The notes: generated from the letters alone by a model not told the origin. Counted from the stretch's first letter, positions 1 through 9,316 are shown. The stretch is 45,055 nt of DNA from Gammaproteobacteria bacterium (GCA_030595795.1 JAUVCH010000017.1:1-45055), one strand, 5' to 3'. Numbers and translations: made by a program.

Positions 1-365
1 GCGAGGCTCGCGAGGTATCACGTAGAAACCGATACAACCCGCAGGAACAATCTACCTCATCGCATGTTGAAACCTTACTCAAGGGTAACGAACCAATAAT
101 CGCAGCTTCAGACTATGTAAGGGCCTGCCCACAATTAATAGCACCCTATGTTGACGGTAAGTTTATTGCGCTCGGCACCGACGGCTATGGCCGCAGTGAC
201 ACTCGCGCAGGCCTGCGATCATTCTTTGAGGTGGATCGATACCATGTCGTAATAGCGGCTCTCGATGCACTGGCCAGAGATGGCAAGATAAATCAGGAAA
301 AAGTTAGTGAAGCCTTAATGAAGTACCAGATTGATACGAACCGATCTGCACCGTGGCGTGAATAA
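1..365 (+). CDS. aceE: Pyruvate dehydrogenase E1 component, C-terminal part (partial)
   Basis: This is the last ~120 codons of a gene entering from the left edge, read in the frame whose codons begin at base 3 and ending at TAA 363-365. The translation contains LGTDGYGRSDTRAGLRSFFE followed by VDRYHVVIAALDALA, the signature of the C-terminal domain of the homodimeric (AceE-type) pyruvate dehydrogenase E1. That subunit decarboxylates pyruvate with thiamine diphosphate and passes the acetyl group to the lipoyl domains of E2. The thiamine-binding region lies outside the window. No E2 gene follows on this strand; the next gene is on the opposite strand. The family call is firm, but nothing can be said about the start or the regulation. 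Confidence 0.93.
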   Translation, partial: EAREVSRRNRYNPQEQSTSSHVETLLKGNEPIIAASDYVRACPQLIAPYVDGKFIALGTDGYGRSDTRAGLRSFFEVDRYHVVIAALDALARDGKINQEKVSEALMKYQIDTNRSAPWRE

Positions 366-514
366 AAACTGAATGGAAAGTGGCGCACAAAAGCACCGAA
401 GTTGGCGATTTTCGTCGTCAAAATTGAACCCTGACAAACATCAGGCAAGGGAGCGAATTCCTCCCCGCAAAACAACCGATGTCAAATTTCGAAATCGGCT
501 TAACGATAAAGCAA

Positions 515-545
515 AAAGGCCTGATACTAAACGTTACAGGCCTTT
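515..545 (-). terminator. Rho-independent terminator of the cold-shock gene, possibly bidirectional
   Basis: A perfect 9-bp stem (AAAGGCCTG 515-523 with CAGGCCTTT 537-545) has a 13-base loop. Read on the minus strand it follows the csp stop codon and ends in a T-run (TTTTT at 517-513). On the plus strand it lies 150 bases after aceE and ends in a shorter TTTC, so it may also stop aceE transcription. Confidence 0.8.
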
Positions 546-559
546 CTACAATAAATCGC

Positions 560-769
560 TTACAGCGCTACGATATTCTCTGCCTGAGGGCCTTTTTGAC
601 CGTCAGTGATAGTGAATTCGACTTTTTGACCTTCGGCTAGAGTTTTGAAACCCGAACCAGAGATGGCGCTGAAATGAGCGAAGACGTCAGGACCTGACTC
701 TTGCTCGATAAAACCAAAACCTTTTGATTCGTTGAACCATTTTACGGTTCCGGTGACTGTGTTTGACAT
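560..769 (-). CDS. Cold-shock protein, CspA family
   Basis: A 69-residue single cold-shock domain, the normal length for CspA-type RNA chaperones. The RNA-binding motifs are clear: RNP1 KGFGFI at residues 16-21 and RNP2 VFAHF at 29-33, with the typical start GTVKWFN and an acidic middle. The protein should bind single-stranded RNA/DNA in the cytoplasm and melt structures that block translation. The gene stands alone, with a near-consensus promoter, a leader of roughly 145 bases and a terminator, the usual csp arrangement. A long leader suggests post-transcriptional control, but which Csp paralogue this is, and whether it is cold-induced, cannot be told from sequence alone. Confidence 0.95.
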   Translation of the reverse strand: MSNTVTGTVKWFNESKGFGFIEQESGPDVFAHFSAISGSGFKTLAEGQKVEFTITDGQKGPQAENIVAL

Positions 770-781
770 GTTGTTGTATCC

Positions 782-816
782 AAAAAAATAAAAAAATAAA
801 GCCTCTTTTAGGAGAC
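782..816 (-). promoter_or_regulatory. Hairpin plus U-tract in the csp leader (possible attenuator or Csp-binding site)
   Basis: In the csp leader, on the minus strand, a short GTCTC-CTAAAA-GAGGC hairpin (816-801) is followed by a very T-rich stretch (800-782) and then the start region. This resembles a weak intrinsic terminator, or an unstructured U-rich site that a Csp protein could bind. The stem is only 5 bp with one G-U pair, so the role is inferred. Confidence 0.4.
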
Positions 817-922
817 CCTTTGACTGACAGTGCGGCTATTACTTAAAAACGACATACGAGGTGATATGATGTACTTCGAAGTGAGGAAGATAAATATATG
901 ACTTACTATCAAGTCGGGGCGG

Positions 923-950
923 AGTATAAACCCATTTGCAACCCTGTCAA
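923..950 (-). promoter_or_regulatory. Sigma70-type promoter of the cold-shock gene
   Basis: On the minus strand TTGACA (950-945) and TATACT (928-923) are separated by 16 bases, a near-consensus promoter. The DNA just upstream (951-980) is almost pure A/T and could act as an UP element. Transcription should begin near 916, giving a csp leader of about 145 bases. Confidence 0.8.
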
Positions 951-1076
951 CTGAAAGGTTAATAAAAAATTAAATTAAAATCAGCAGCTTAGTTACTGAA
1001 TTTAATCAATTAATGGCTTCAATACCCAGTCGCATTCGTGATGAAACTCCGGAACCCGCCGTCAATGCAAAGATGA

Positions 1077-4000
1077 TCAATCAAATAAATTATGATCAGC
1101 CGCAAAAGCGGCGGCTTCGGTACGATTGGCAGTATGCGTTTTATTCAAAATAGCCCGCACATGGGTAGCGACAGTAGCCAGGCTTCGGTTCAACTCCGAA
1201 GCTATAAATTTATTGCTTTTACCCTGCACGATTAGCTGTAATACCTCTAATTCCCGGCGCGTAAGACCGTTGTTAATATCCTTACTCTGCTTTGGGTTCT
1301 CACATCCAAGCTTTTCAATCCGGGCCAACAGATTAATCATTCCCAAATCATGGGCACTGGATCGGGCTTCTTCTATCAATCTGTCGAACTCTGATTTACC
1401 CCCACTGAAATTATGCCGCTTCAAAACCTGCGCATGACGGTACCTGATATGTGGCTGCCACATATTAGGGGCAGATTTCTCACACAGTGCAGCAGCCTTC
1501 GCAAATAATTGTTGGGCCTCGTCGAGATTATTTTTCAGACTCGATAACATCCCAAGATACATATCTGCCGGGCCGAGGCACACTGCGGTGGGATGCGATA
1601 CCATTTGTCCTGAATAAGGCACCAAACGCTGGTATAGTCCCCCAGCTTTATCAGAGTCACCGAGTTCGACGCAGGCTTCAATCATATAAACCAGGCAAGT
1701 CAGGAACAGCTCTCCTTCCCCTAGCGGCTTAAAATCATTAACAGCGAGTTGTTCAAATATGGTCCGCGCATCCTCGAGCAGCCCCATATCTGTGTAAGTA
1801 GCGAGTAAGCCAGGCGCCCATACCCCTCTCTTATCGCTCAGCATTCGTTTAAGCACACCATGAACCATCGGCAGTCGCCCGAGTTCACGGTTCAGCATAA
1901 ACATTTGCGCACCGTAAACTCCTTCGGCACTATCGTCGAGCCGATCAGATCCCAGCTCATTGGTATCTTCAATTAAAGTTTCAGCTAGCTGCCAGCGACC
2001 TTCAAACAACGCCTGATAAGCACTCGCACTTGCGGCGAAATAGTGCCCCTTAAATGAATACTCACGATCGATAGAGGCTTCAAGTTGCTGGATTAGTGTT
2101 TTGACGCGACCCATGTCGCCCAGTTCCTGATAGGTGAGAATTAACCACTCATGGGGATCATTCAGGATAGACCCCGAATATTTACCAGCATCGATAGATA
2201 TCGCTAAAGCCTGTTCACCCAGGCGCATACGTTCGCTGAGTTTCTCAGGCCGACCACGAAGTACCAGTAAAGCCATGCACAGGCAGTTACAGAGCACGAG
2301 ATCATCGCCACAATCCCCTGCCACTGACAAAGCCTCGAAGGCGACCTGCTCGGCATCGCTTCTGCGACCGTTAAAACACAACGACATAGCACGGTAAGCA
2401 AGCAAATCGGCGCGGGTAACCAGATCATCTTCGGTGAGATAAGACAACGCCTCGTTGATCGCTTCAAGTCCACTATGCAGATTTACTGGTGATCTTTCTA
2501 CATAGACCAATCGACAGGCGGCCAGAACGAAATATTCGTATTGTCGAGACTGCCTTGCCGCATCAAGAACGAGTTTGCAAGCGTTGGTGGTTGTTTGGGT
2601 TGGAGATCCTACCGCGTGAATACATTCTACAATACGGTAATAAATTTCGGCCTTGCGTTCCGTATAGCGTCCTTCATCAACGTTGAAAATATCCATCACC
2701 AGTTGGTAGTATTCCCTCGCTTCATCATAGGCAGATAATTTCCTGGCGTGTTCGGCTGCCTCAATCGCATAGTTCACGGCATTATCTCCCTGCCCCCCCT
2801 GTAACGCATGGTAATAATGACGAGCAATCTCGCCGGCTGAAATTTCGGAATCTCCATCTCGAAGCCGTACCAGGGCATCGGCAACCTTCCGATGCAAGAT
2901 GATTTTTTTTGCCAGACTCAGTTCGTCGTAGAGAATATCGCGGATTAGCACGTGGCAGAATTGAAACCCGGCCATGACGTTATTCGTCTCTTCGACGATG
3001 CCTCGCTTGACCGCCTCTTCCAGTACTTCTAGCAAAACAATTTGCTCGGATTCAGGCACCAGTTGATTGAGCACCTGCAAGCCAAACTTTCGACCAATTA
3101 CTGCGGCTAGTGGAAGCAATTCATTGCATTCCTCAGATAGCTGATTAAGGCGTCTACCGATGGCTTCCTGTATACCCTCGGGAATCTCTACTGCCACCTG
3201 ACCATGTGCCAGATTAGTTTTTTCCTGTTGCAGTATTCTCGCAACCTCAGAAACAAATAAAGGGTTGCCTTCGGTTTTTTCGTAGAGTGACCTCAGTATC
3301 TCGGGGGACAAAGTTGTACTCACGGTATTTTCGATAAAACCGGTTACTTCTTTTTCGGAAAGACCCTTCAGAGCAATTCGCCTTAAATTCGCCTGCCGAC
3401 TGATATCACCCAGCGATTCAAAAAGCGGGTGCTTACGTGTTATTTCAATATCACGGTAAGTACCGATAACCAGAATAGCCTGTTGTGAAAGCTTCCGGCA
3501 GATGTGGCTGAGTAATAGCAACGATGATTTATCTGCCCAATGCAGATCATCGATAACAAGAATCAGGGGGCGTTGTGATGCGTATTGAGCCAGCACATTG
3601 GCTATTTTACTGAACAGCAGGAATTGCTCGCCCCCACCATCACCATCCCCACTACCGCCAAATGTAGAAGTAATCCTGTTCTGCTGCTTAGATTCTGCTT
3701 CAGCCAGACTTTCAAATATCGCCGCAGGGGAAAGCCCTAAACTGTCATCAGTGAGCTGAAGATTTCTAAGAATTTGCAACCATGGCCAAAATGGGGGTGA
3801 CCCCAGCGTTTCGTGGCATTGCCCGTAAACTACCCAGGCGGTCTCACCTTTCACTTCTTCGACAAAACTACTGGCCAGGCTGGACTTTCCAATTCCGGGT
3901 TCGCCCCGAATCAGGACTATATTACCACCACCCTGTTGCGCTTCCTGGAAAGCTTCAAGCAAAATCTGCTTTTCCAACTCTCGACCAACTAGCAGCGTCG

Positions 4001-4643
4001 AGGGTCGCTGACCGGCACCTGGAATGTTTTCCAGCATAGCCTCGAAAGGATTGCCCGCTTCATTTGCCTTTGCGACAGATGGCACCGCCACCTCCAATGG
4101 AGTTGTATCAGATGGCTTTTCGCTTAATTCTCCCCTGCCGACACTGTAAACCTGAATCGGTGCCTGAATATTTTTCACCGAATGTTCGCCCAAATCTCGA
4201 AAGTGAAATCCGGGTTTATTTCGCACCTGTCGATACACATCGGCGGAAATACAAACGCCGCCAGCCTCCGCTATGCTTTCAAGCCGCGCAGCAATGTTGA
4301 CCCCATCGCCATGGATGTCTTCATTATCGACGATGATGTCGCCGAGGTTGATGCCAATACGGAATTGAAACCGCTGCCCGTTTGCCAGAGACTCATTACG
4401 CAACCCCATTTTCTGCTGAATGACTACCGCACATTCAACCGCAGACAACACGGTCGGAAATTCTGCCAGAAACCCATCGCCGGTATGCTTGACGATGCGG
4501 CCCCGACCGGCTTCGATACCAGGGTCGATGACTTCGTTTCGAGCCGATCGCCAGGCATTGTAGGTGGCGTCCTCGTCGATATTCATCAACAACGAGTAGC
4601 CAGCCACATCGGCCGCCAGTATCGCTGCTAACCTGCGCTCCAT
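1077..4643 (-). CDS. Class III adenylate/guanylate cyclase-AAA ATPase-LuxR regulator
   Basis: A 1188-residue multidomain cytoplasmic regulator. Residues ~1-170 form a class III cyclase domain beginning RRLAAILAADVAGYS, with metal-binding Asp12 and Asp56 (HTGDGF) in place, so catalysis is plausible. Residues ~215-520 form an AAA_16/STAND NTPase with Walker A GEPGIGKS at ~247-254 and Walker B LILVIDDLHW. A long helical TPR-like region follows. The last ~65 residues are a LuxR-type DNA-binding domain (LTRRELEVLQLIVQGKSNKF). It probably senses a signal through the repeats, uses NTP binding as a switch and acts as transcription factor, cyclase or both. It follows the flavoenzyme genes on the same strand after a 31-base gap, so it may regulate them. 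The ATG start has only a weak ribosome site. The target and the nucleotide made are unknown. Confidence 0.88.
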   Translation of the reverse strand: MERRLAAILAADVAGYSLLMNIDEDATYNAWRSARNEVIDPGIEAGRGRIVKHTGDGFLAEFPTVLSAVECAVVIQQKMGLRNESLANGQRFQFRIGINLGDIIVDNEDIHGDGVNIAARLESIAEAGGVCISADVYRQVRNKPGFHFRDLGEHSVKNIQAPIQVYSVGRGELSEKPSDTTPLEVAVPSVAKANEAGNPFEAMLENIPGAGQRPSTLLVGRELEKQILLEAFQEAQQGGGNIVLIRGEPGIGKSSLASSFVEEVKGETAWVVYGQCHETLGSPPFWPWLQILRNLQLTDDSLGLSPAAIFESLAEAESKQQNRITSTFGGSGDGDGGGEQFLLFSKIANVLAQYASQRPLILVIDDLHWADKSSLLLLSHICRKLSQQAILVIGTYRDIEITRKHPLFESLGDISRQANLRRIALKGLSEKEVTGFIENTVSTTLSPEILRSLYEKTEGNPLFVSEVARILQQEKTNLAHGQVAVEIPEGIQEAIGRRLNQLSEECNELLPLAAVIGRKFGLQVLNQLVPESEQIVLLEVLEEAVKRGIVEETNNVMAGFQFCHVLIRDILYDELSLAKKIILHRKVADALVRLRDGDSEISAGEIARHYYHALQGGQGDNAVNYAIEAAEHARKLSAYDEAREYYQLVMDIFNVDEGRYTERKAEIYYRIVECIHAVGSPTQTTTNACKLVLDAARQSRQYEYFVLAACRLVYVERSPVNLHSGLEAINEALSYLTEDDLVTRADLLAYRAMSLCFNGRRSDAEQVAFEALSVAGDCGDDLVLCNCLCMALLVLRGRPEKLSERMRLGEQALAISIDAGKYSGSILNDPHEWLILTYQELGDMGRVKTLIQQLEASIDREYSFKGHYFAASASAYQALFEGRWQLAETLIEDTNELGSDRLDDSAEGVYGAQMFMLNRELGRLPMVHGVLKRMLSDKRGVWAPGLLATYTDMGLLEDARTIFEQLAVNDFKPLGEGELFLTCLVYMIEACVELGDSDKAGGLYQRLVPYSGQMVSHPTAVCLGPADMYLGMLSSLKNNLDEAQQLFAKAAALCEKSAPNMWQPHIRYRHAQVLKRHNFSGGKSEFDRLIEEARSSAHDLGMINLLARIEKLGCENPKQSKDINNGLTRRELEVLQLIVQGKSNKFIASELNRSLATVATHVRAILNKTHTANRTEAAAFAADHNLFD

Positions 4644-4674
4644 AGAAGTCTACCTGCTCGATCTACACTCTGGC

Positions 4675-4935
4675 CTAGGCTGGAACCAGAGTAGGTCCGA
4701 CCGGTGAATCGACTTCGATTACCGTGTCCGCCGGCAAATTTGCGCGGCGGGCCGCTTCGTACACGGCCTCAGCGTTGGGTGCTTCGTATAGACAATAGGT
4801 TTTTTTCTTATCCAGCGACAGGAACGAATAAAACCATTTCACCCCGACATCTTCGTTGATTTTCAAGATTACTTCATTGGTTGGGTCGAGTGCAATTTCT
4901 TCTGCGAAATTTCGTTCAATAATAAACATTGGCAT
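4675..4935 (-). CDS. DUF4242 (SCO4226-like) small protein
   Basis: An 86-residue protein with the DUF4242 pattern: the start MPMFIIERNF, a central KWFYSFLSLDKKKTYCLYEAP and AEAVYEAARRANLPADTVIEV. The family is a small ferredoxin-like fold; one characterised actinobacterial member binds nickel, but no catalytic role is established. An AAGGGG ribosome site precedes the ATG. It is the last of three co-directional genes after a berberine-bridge-like oxidoreductase and an acyl-CoA-dehydrogenase-like gene, with short gaps, so it is probably co-transcribed. DUF4242 genes often lie beside LuxR/cyclase-type regulators and flavoenzymes, as here. Function unknown. Confidence 0.8.
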   Translation of the reverse strand: MPMFIIERNFAEEIALDPTNEVILKINEDVGVKWFYSFLSLDKKKTYCLYEAPNAEAVYEAARRANLPADTVIEVDSPVGPTLVPA

Positions 4936-4969
4936 AGCTAATCCCCTTTTCCTGTTTTATTGATCATAT

Positions 4970-6160
4970 TTAACCCCACCGAGGCTGGGCGTCTATATCC
5001 AGATTCAGATAACTTTTTGCCACAAATTCGGTGGTGATAGCGCCATTACCTGGGTGGATTCTGCCGATGCGACCATCGCGCAAAATCCTCTCCCAACCCG
5101 AAGCATGGAATATTCCGAAGCCGCCTGCAAGCTCAAACGCACGATCAATTACTCGCCAGGCGCCCTCAGCCGCATGATACTTGGTCATTAGCGCCTTAGC
5201 ACCCCACATCGCGCCATGATCTACACCATTACTCCAGTCATCGGCGGTGCGGTCGAGATGCGCCTTAATCGCGTCGAGTTCGACGGCCATTTCCATCACT
5301 CCCTTTTGTACTTCGGGATGCCAGGCCATGGAGCGCGTCATGCAGACCGATGTTTTACCCGGTATCGATGCCAGTGCCTTGTCGAAGGCATGTTGCGCCA
5401 ATCCACAATAGACATTGCCGAATCCAACCAGGGCCCATACAAATACTGACAGAACAAATAAATCTGCCCCCTTCATGCCCTCATCGACTATCCGGGCGAT
5501 ATATTTATCCGGCACGAAGGCGGCATCCAGCAAGGTATCGTGACTCTGGGTTGCACGCATACCCATGACATCCCAGTTCTCTATTACTTCAAAACCGTCG
5601 GCGTCCCGAGGCAAAAAGGCATGAATGATTTTTGGATTACCCGGATCTGAATCATCGATACCGTGTAAACCCAGCCGAGTCCATACGGGTGATAGCGAAC
5701 CGAAGTTTTTCCTGCCAGTGAAACAGTAACCACCATCGACGCGCTCCGCCTTGCAGGTTGAGTGTAACAGAGGGACATCGTTGCCCTTTTCGGCGTGACC
5801 GGCGGCGAATACTTCTCCTGCGCAGGCCTCTCGTAATATCCATTCCAGGGAAGTATCACCACTGCGCCACAGATCCGCAGCAACACCAGTCCAGTAAACA
5901 TGCATATTGATCGCAAGCGCGTCGGCCGGGGCATAGTAGGCAAGCCGACGCTGCTGCTGACAAACCTCTGCGAACGACAGACCGAGGCCACCAAGCTCCT
6001 CTGGCACTGCCTGAATGAGGTAACCCGACTCTTTTAAAACCTCGAAGTCTTCATGGAAGAATTCGTTATTCTCATCGTAACGCGCTACGCGTGACTGAAA
6101 GGCTTCGAGTTGCTCGGTCGATAAAATATCATCTAAGTTTTTGATCGCACCTGCATCCAT
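4970..6160 (-). CDS. Acyl-CoA dehydrogenase family flavoprotein
   Basis: A 396-residue member of the acyl-CoA dehydrogenase fold: an N-terminal helical part with VPEELGGLGLSFAEVCQQQR, a middle beta domain with CFTGRKNFGSLSPV and WDVMGMRATQSHDTLL, and a C-terminal helical domain ending ELAGGFGIF...WERILRDGRIGRIHPGNG. It should bind FAD and oxidise a CoA thioester or, as in the DszC/HsaA branch, act as a flavin monooxygenase. The substrate cannot be read from sequence. A GGAG ribosome site lies ~10 bases before the chosen ATG. It sits between an FAD-linked oxidase and DUF4242 with gaps of 41 and 34 bases, suggesting a small oxidative operon. Confidence 0.85.
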   Translation of the reverse strand: MDAGAIKNLDDILSTEQLEAFQSRVARYDENNEFFHEDFEVLKESGYLIQAVPEELGGLGLSFAEVCQQQRRLAYYAPADALAINMHVYWTGVAADLWRSGDTSLEWILREACAGEVFAAGHAEKGNDVPLLHSTCKAERVDGGYCFTGRKNFGSLSPVWTRLGLHGIDDSDPGNPKIIHAFLPRDADGFEVIENWDVMGMRATQSHDTLLDAAFVPDKYIARIVDEGMKGADLFVLSVFVWALVGFGNVYCGLAQHAFDKALASIPGKTSVCMTRSMAWHPEVQKGVMEMAVELDAIKAHLDRTADDWSNGVDHGAMWGAKALMTKYHAAEGAWRVIDRAFELAGGFGIFHASGWERILRDGRIGRIHPGNGAITTEFVAKSYLNLDIDAQPRWG

Positions 6161-6201
6161 TAGTTTTCTCCGATATCTGGTTAGACAAATATCACCAGGG
6201 T

Positions 6202-7626
6202 TTATTCTGCTGGAAAAATATTCTGATTCACACGAAACAAATTACGCGGATCATAACTGGCCTTAATGCTCGCCAGTCGCTCGAAATTCGAGCCGTAAGC
6301 CCCTTCAGAACGAGCCGTTTCATCTTCGGCCATGAAGTTAACGTATACGCCTCCATTAGCATAGGCGGCTGTTTCATCGAAGAATTGGCGTGCCCAGTTA
6401 ACACATTTCTCATCATCAGAAGCTTCACGCCAGCGGGTATGCACGTTAAGTACAAACTCGGTACTACGGTGCGGATAGGCAGTCGCATCCTCGGCGACTC
6501 GGTTTACGGCACCACCGAGATGGGCTATGAAAATTTCGCATTCAGGGCTCGGCAGTCGGCCCGCATAGTCGACCACGCTTTCCAGAGCTGGCGTGCCAAG
6601 TTCGTCGAAATCATGCGACTTCCAGTAATTACGAGCCCCTTCCGTTAGCAAAGGATCGAATGCTGTCTGCCAACCTGTAAATGGATGGGGCGAAATAACA
6701 TCGGCAATCGGTTCACCCCAGGCACGCATTGGCGCCATGATACGCTCACCTTCCTGCATATCCCCGGTGTAACAGACAGCAATAATCATCACTTCTTTGC
6801 CGTGCCACTCTTCTGGCAAAAAAGGTAAAGGTGGGGCTTTGCGTAATACCACCCAACAGCTCATTTCATCGGGTAGATTCCTGACATATTCGCGGTATTT
6901 CTCCAACAACTGTGGAGCCTGATCGAAAGGATGAACCACGAGACCTGAAAGTACCTCGTTACCGATCGCATGCAGGCGAAACTCGAAACTGGTGACGACA
7001 CCAAAATTTCCGCTACCACCGCGTATCGCCCAGAACAGATCACTGTTTTCGGATTCACTGACATGAAGTAACTGACCTTCGGCGGTAACAATATCTGCAC
7101 CGATAAGATTGTCGATGGTCAAACCATACTTTCGGCTCAGCCAACCGAATCCGCCACCCAGCGTCAGCCCTGCAACACCCGTGGTGGAGTTAATACCGAG
7201 GGGAGTCGCCAGTCCAAACGCCTGAGCTTCCTTGTCGAAGTCCCCCAGCGTAGCCGCCGGTTCTACCCGCGCAGTTTTATTTTGCGGATCAACACGCACC
7301 GATTTCATCGGACTGAGGTCGATCACTAAACCGTCGTCACAGCTCGCCTTACCCGCGATATTGTGACCACCGCCACGCACAGCCGTTAGCAATTGATGCT
7401 TCGCAGCAAATTTAACCGACTGGATCACGTCCGCTGTGCCCGCACATCGGATGACTAATCCCGGCTTCCGGTCTATCATCGCGTTCCAGAGAGTACGAGC
7501 CTCGTCGTACCCTGTTTCTCCCGGTAGACAAACATCCCCGCGAAGCGCCTGTTGTAAACCCTCTATTTCTTCCTGGTCGATTTGCAGATTGTCACCAGCC
7601 AGTGTCTTTATAGTTACCTGTCCCAT
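6202..7626 (-). CDS. FAD-linked oxidoreductase, berberine-bridge/6-hydroxynicotine oxidase family
   Basis: A 474-residue flavoprotein with a PCMH-type FAD domain (VRGGGHNIAGKASCDDGLVIDL, then GVAGLTLGGGFGWLSRKYG) and a C-terminal BBE segment (YVNFMAED...DPRNLFRVNQNIFP). His88 in RGGGH is the expected site of a covalent 8-alpha-histidyl FAD bond. The second, cysteinyl attachment site of bicovalent members is absent (INSTTGVAG at that place), so one covalent bond is likely. The family oxidises alcohols, amines or sugars with O2. The start was placed at ATG 7626 because GAGGGG precedes it at good spacing; an in-frame ATG ten codons upstream (7656) lacks one. It leads the operon with the acyl-CoA-dehydrogenase-like and DUF4242 genes. 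Substrate unknown. Confidence 0.87.
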   Translation of the reverse strand: MGQVTIKTLAGDNLQIDQEEIEGLQQALRGDVCLPGETGYDEARTLWNAMIDRKPGLVIRCAGTADVIQSVKFAAKHQLLTAVRGGGHNIAGKASCDDGLVIDLSPMKSVRVDPQNKTARVEPAATLGDFDKEAQAFGLATPLGINSTTGVAGLTLGGGFGWLSRKYGLTIDNLIGADIVTAEGQLLHVSESENSDLFWAIRGGSGNFGVVTSFEFRLHAIGNEVLSGLVVHPFDQAPQLLEKYREYVRNLPDEMSCWVVLRKAPPLPFLPEEWHGKEVMIIAVCYTGDMQEGERIMAPMRAWGEPIADVISPHPFTGWQTAFDPLLTEGARNYWKSHDFDELGTPALESVVDYAGRLPSPECEIFIAHLGGAVNRVAEDATAYPHRSTEFVLNVHTRWREASDDEKCVNWARQFFDETAAYANGGVYVNFMAEDETARSEGAYGSNFERLASIKASYDPRNLFRVNQNIFPAE

Positions 7627-7856
7627 TGGGATACCCCTCGTAGTTTTATTCGTCAATTTTTCGGCGTCACCCTGTGTGTACCGAATTAAGAACTAGCCTA
7701 ACAATCGAAAGAGGATGCGGGTATCGTCAATTATGATGATTTTTAGATTTCAGGATTTAGTGAAATTGATGAGAAAGGAATATAAGGCGTTGATTTAAAA
7801 CGACTAATAATTACAGGGGTTAATCGAATCTAACGGGGCGACTGGGCGACAGAGTT

Positions 7857-8744
7857 TCAACCACCCTTTCTAGTAATCGCAATACCTGTCAAAATAAAAG
7901 CCAACGCCAGCATAGTTTGCAAATTGATTACATCGGCAAAAAACAGGCCACTCCAGATCACACCGAATAAAGGCACCAGGTAACCAACTTGTGACATGAA
8001 TACCGCACCATTGGCGCGGATGACGACAAAACGAATCGTCATTGCCAGTGCTGTAGCGATAACGCCCAGATACACCAGTGACAATATCGAAGTTAAACTG
8101 ACACTGCTGGGGATCGGATTCTCCAGCAAGAATGCCAGCGGTACCATATAAACACTGGCAGTTATCATAGTCGCCGCAGAAATCGGAATCGAAGGCAAAT
8201 GGGATAAACGTCGAGCAATGACCGAAGATATGGCGTAACTGCAACCGGCCAAAGTCACTGCTATCTGTCCCTTCAGTCCACCCAGACCCGAATCCATCAG
8301 ATCCCACAACACCAGTAACAGGACGCCGAGGAAGCCTACCAGAACACCTATTGCTCTATATCGGTTAATGCGCTCATCCTCACTGACAAAATGCGACAGC
8401 AGCAACGAACAAAAGGTGCCTACCGACATTAACAGGGCAGTTTCCGCACTACTGATAAATTGCTGCCCCCAGCTGATCAGAAAAAAAGGCACCGCACTAT
8501 TGAGACAACCAACAACCACTATATAGCGCCAGTTTCTGGCACCTCGCGGGAACGAACCTGTAGTCAACATGACGATAAAAACCATAACAATCGCGCCCAG
8601 TAGCACGCGCCAGGCGGCAATACTAATGGGGCCGAAATCGGCTAAGGCGAAGGCGATAAAAATAAACGCTCCACCCCATACCGCACCGAGGAAAAACAGT
8701 CGGCAGACATCAATCAGGGTGGGGCGTCGAATGGCTGGTAGCAT
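7857..8744 (-). CDS. EamA/DMT-family transporter
   Basis: A ~295-residue very hydrophobic protein with two repeated EamA halves and about ten membrane helices. It shows typical motifs such as FLGAVWGGAFIFIAFAL near the start, AWRVLLGAI in the first half and LVPLFGVIWSGLFFAD near the end. DMT-family members usually export small metabolites or amino acids, or take them up, across the inner membrane. I use the ATG at 8744; an upstream in-frame TTG (8768) would add eight residues, and neither start has a clear ribosome site. It is divergent from the thioesterase gene and separated by ~230 bases from the flavoenzyme unit. The substrate cannot be told. Confidence 0.85.
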   Translation of the reverse strand: MLPAIRRPTLIDVCRLFFLGAVWGGAFIFIAFALADFGPISIAAWRVLLGAIVMVFIVMLTTGSFPRGARNWRYIVVVGCLNSAVPFFLISWGQQFISSAETALLMSVGTFCSLLLSHFVSEDERINRYRAIGVLVGFLGVLLLVLWDLMDSGLGGLKGQIAVTLAGCSYAISSVIARRLSHLPSIPISAATMITASVYMVPLAFLLENPIPSSVSLTSILSLVYLGVIATALAMTIRFVVIRANGAVFMSQVGYLVPLFGVIWSGLFFADVINLQTMLALAFILTGIAITRKGG

Positions 8745-8874
8745 GGTGAAACAGTGTTTCCGGCGCAAAGGCCGGGGATATTACCAGAGCGCGCGAGCAT
8801 TCACCTGAATATCTTCCATGGTTAAACCGGCAATCGAAGCATAAACTATCTCAAATAATTAAACTGAGAGCAGC

Positions 8875-9309
8875 ATGGCATCAGACGAACAGGAAGCTCA
8901 CGACAACTACCGACAGTTTTACCCCATCACCACCCGCTGGATGGATAACGATTACTACGGGCATGTAAATAACGTGACTTATTATTCTTATTTCGATACT
9001 GCCACCAATCAGTACCTGATCGAGCAGGGTGGCGTTGATCTGGAAAGTGCCGAGGTAATCGGTGTAGTCGTTACTTCCTCATGCACTTATAAAAGCTCGG
9101 TGGCCTACCCACAACGCCTGGAAGTTGGATTAAGAGTCGACCGACTCGGCAATAGCTCGGTGCAATATGGCTTAGCAATTTTCGTTGAAGGTGAAGCCGT
9201 AGCAAGCGCCTTCGGCCATTTCGTGCACGTATTTGTCGATCGGAAAACCAACCAATCGGTACCTATTCCGACGACTATTAGAGCCGCACTAGAGCGCCTG
9301 GTTATTTAA
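8875..9309 (+). CDS. Hotdog-fold acyl-CoA thioesterase (4HBT family)
   Basis: A 144-residue protein whose N-terminal part, TRWMDNDYYGHVNNVTYYSY, is the active-site signature of the 4-hydroxybenzoyl-CoA thioesterase branch, with the catalytic Asp in RWMDND and the GHVNN turn. The length is that of a single hotdog domain. It should hydrolyse acyl-CoA or acyl-ACP in the cytoplasm as a dimer or tetramer. A GAGAG stretch precedes the ATG. It stands alone between the divergent DMT gene and the convergent Gdt1-like gene. The acyl substrate is not predictable. Confidence 0.88.
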   Translation: MASDEQEAHDNYRQFYPITTRWMDNDYYGHVNNVTYYSYFDTATNQYLIEQGGVDLESAEVIGVVVTSSCTYKSSVAYPQRLEVGLRVDRLGNSSVQYGLAIFVEGEAVASAFGHFVHVFVDRKTNQSVPIPTTIRAALERLVI

Positions 9310-9316
9310 AGTATCC

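Noticed and set aside
1013..1153. A plus-strand open frame of ~46 codons beginning ATGGCTTCAATACCC
   Set aside because: It overlaps the end of the cyclase gene on the other strand, has no ribosome site and no recognisable protein features; treated as chance.
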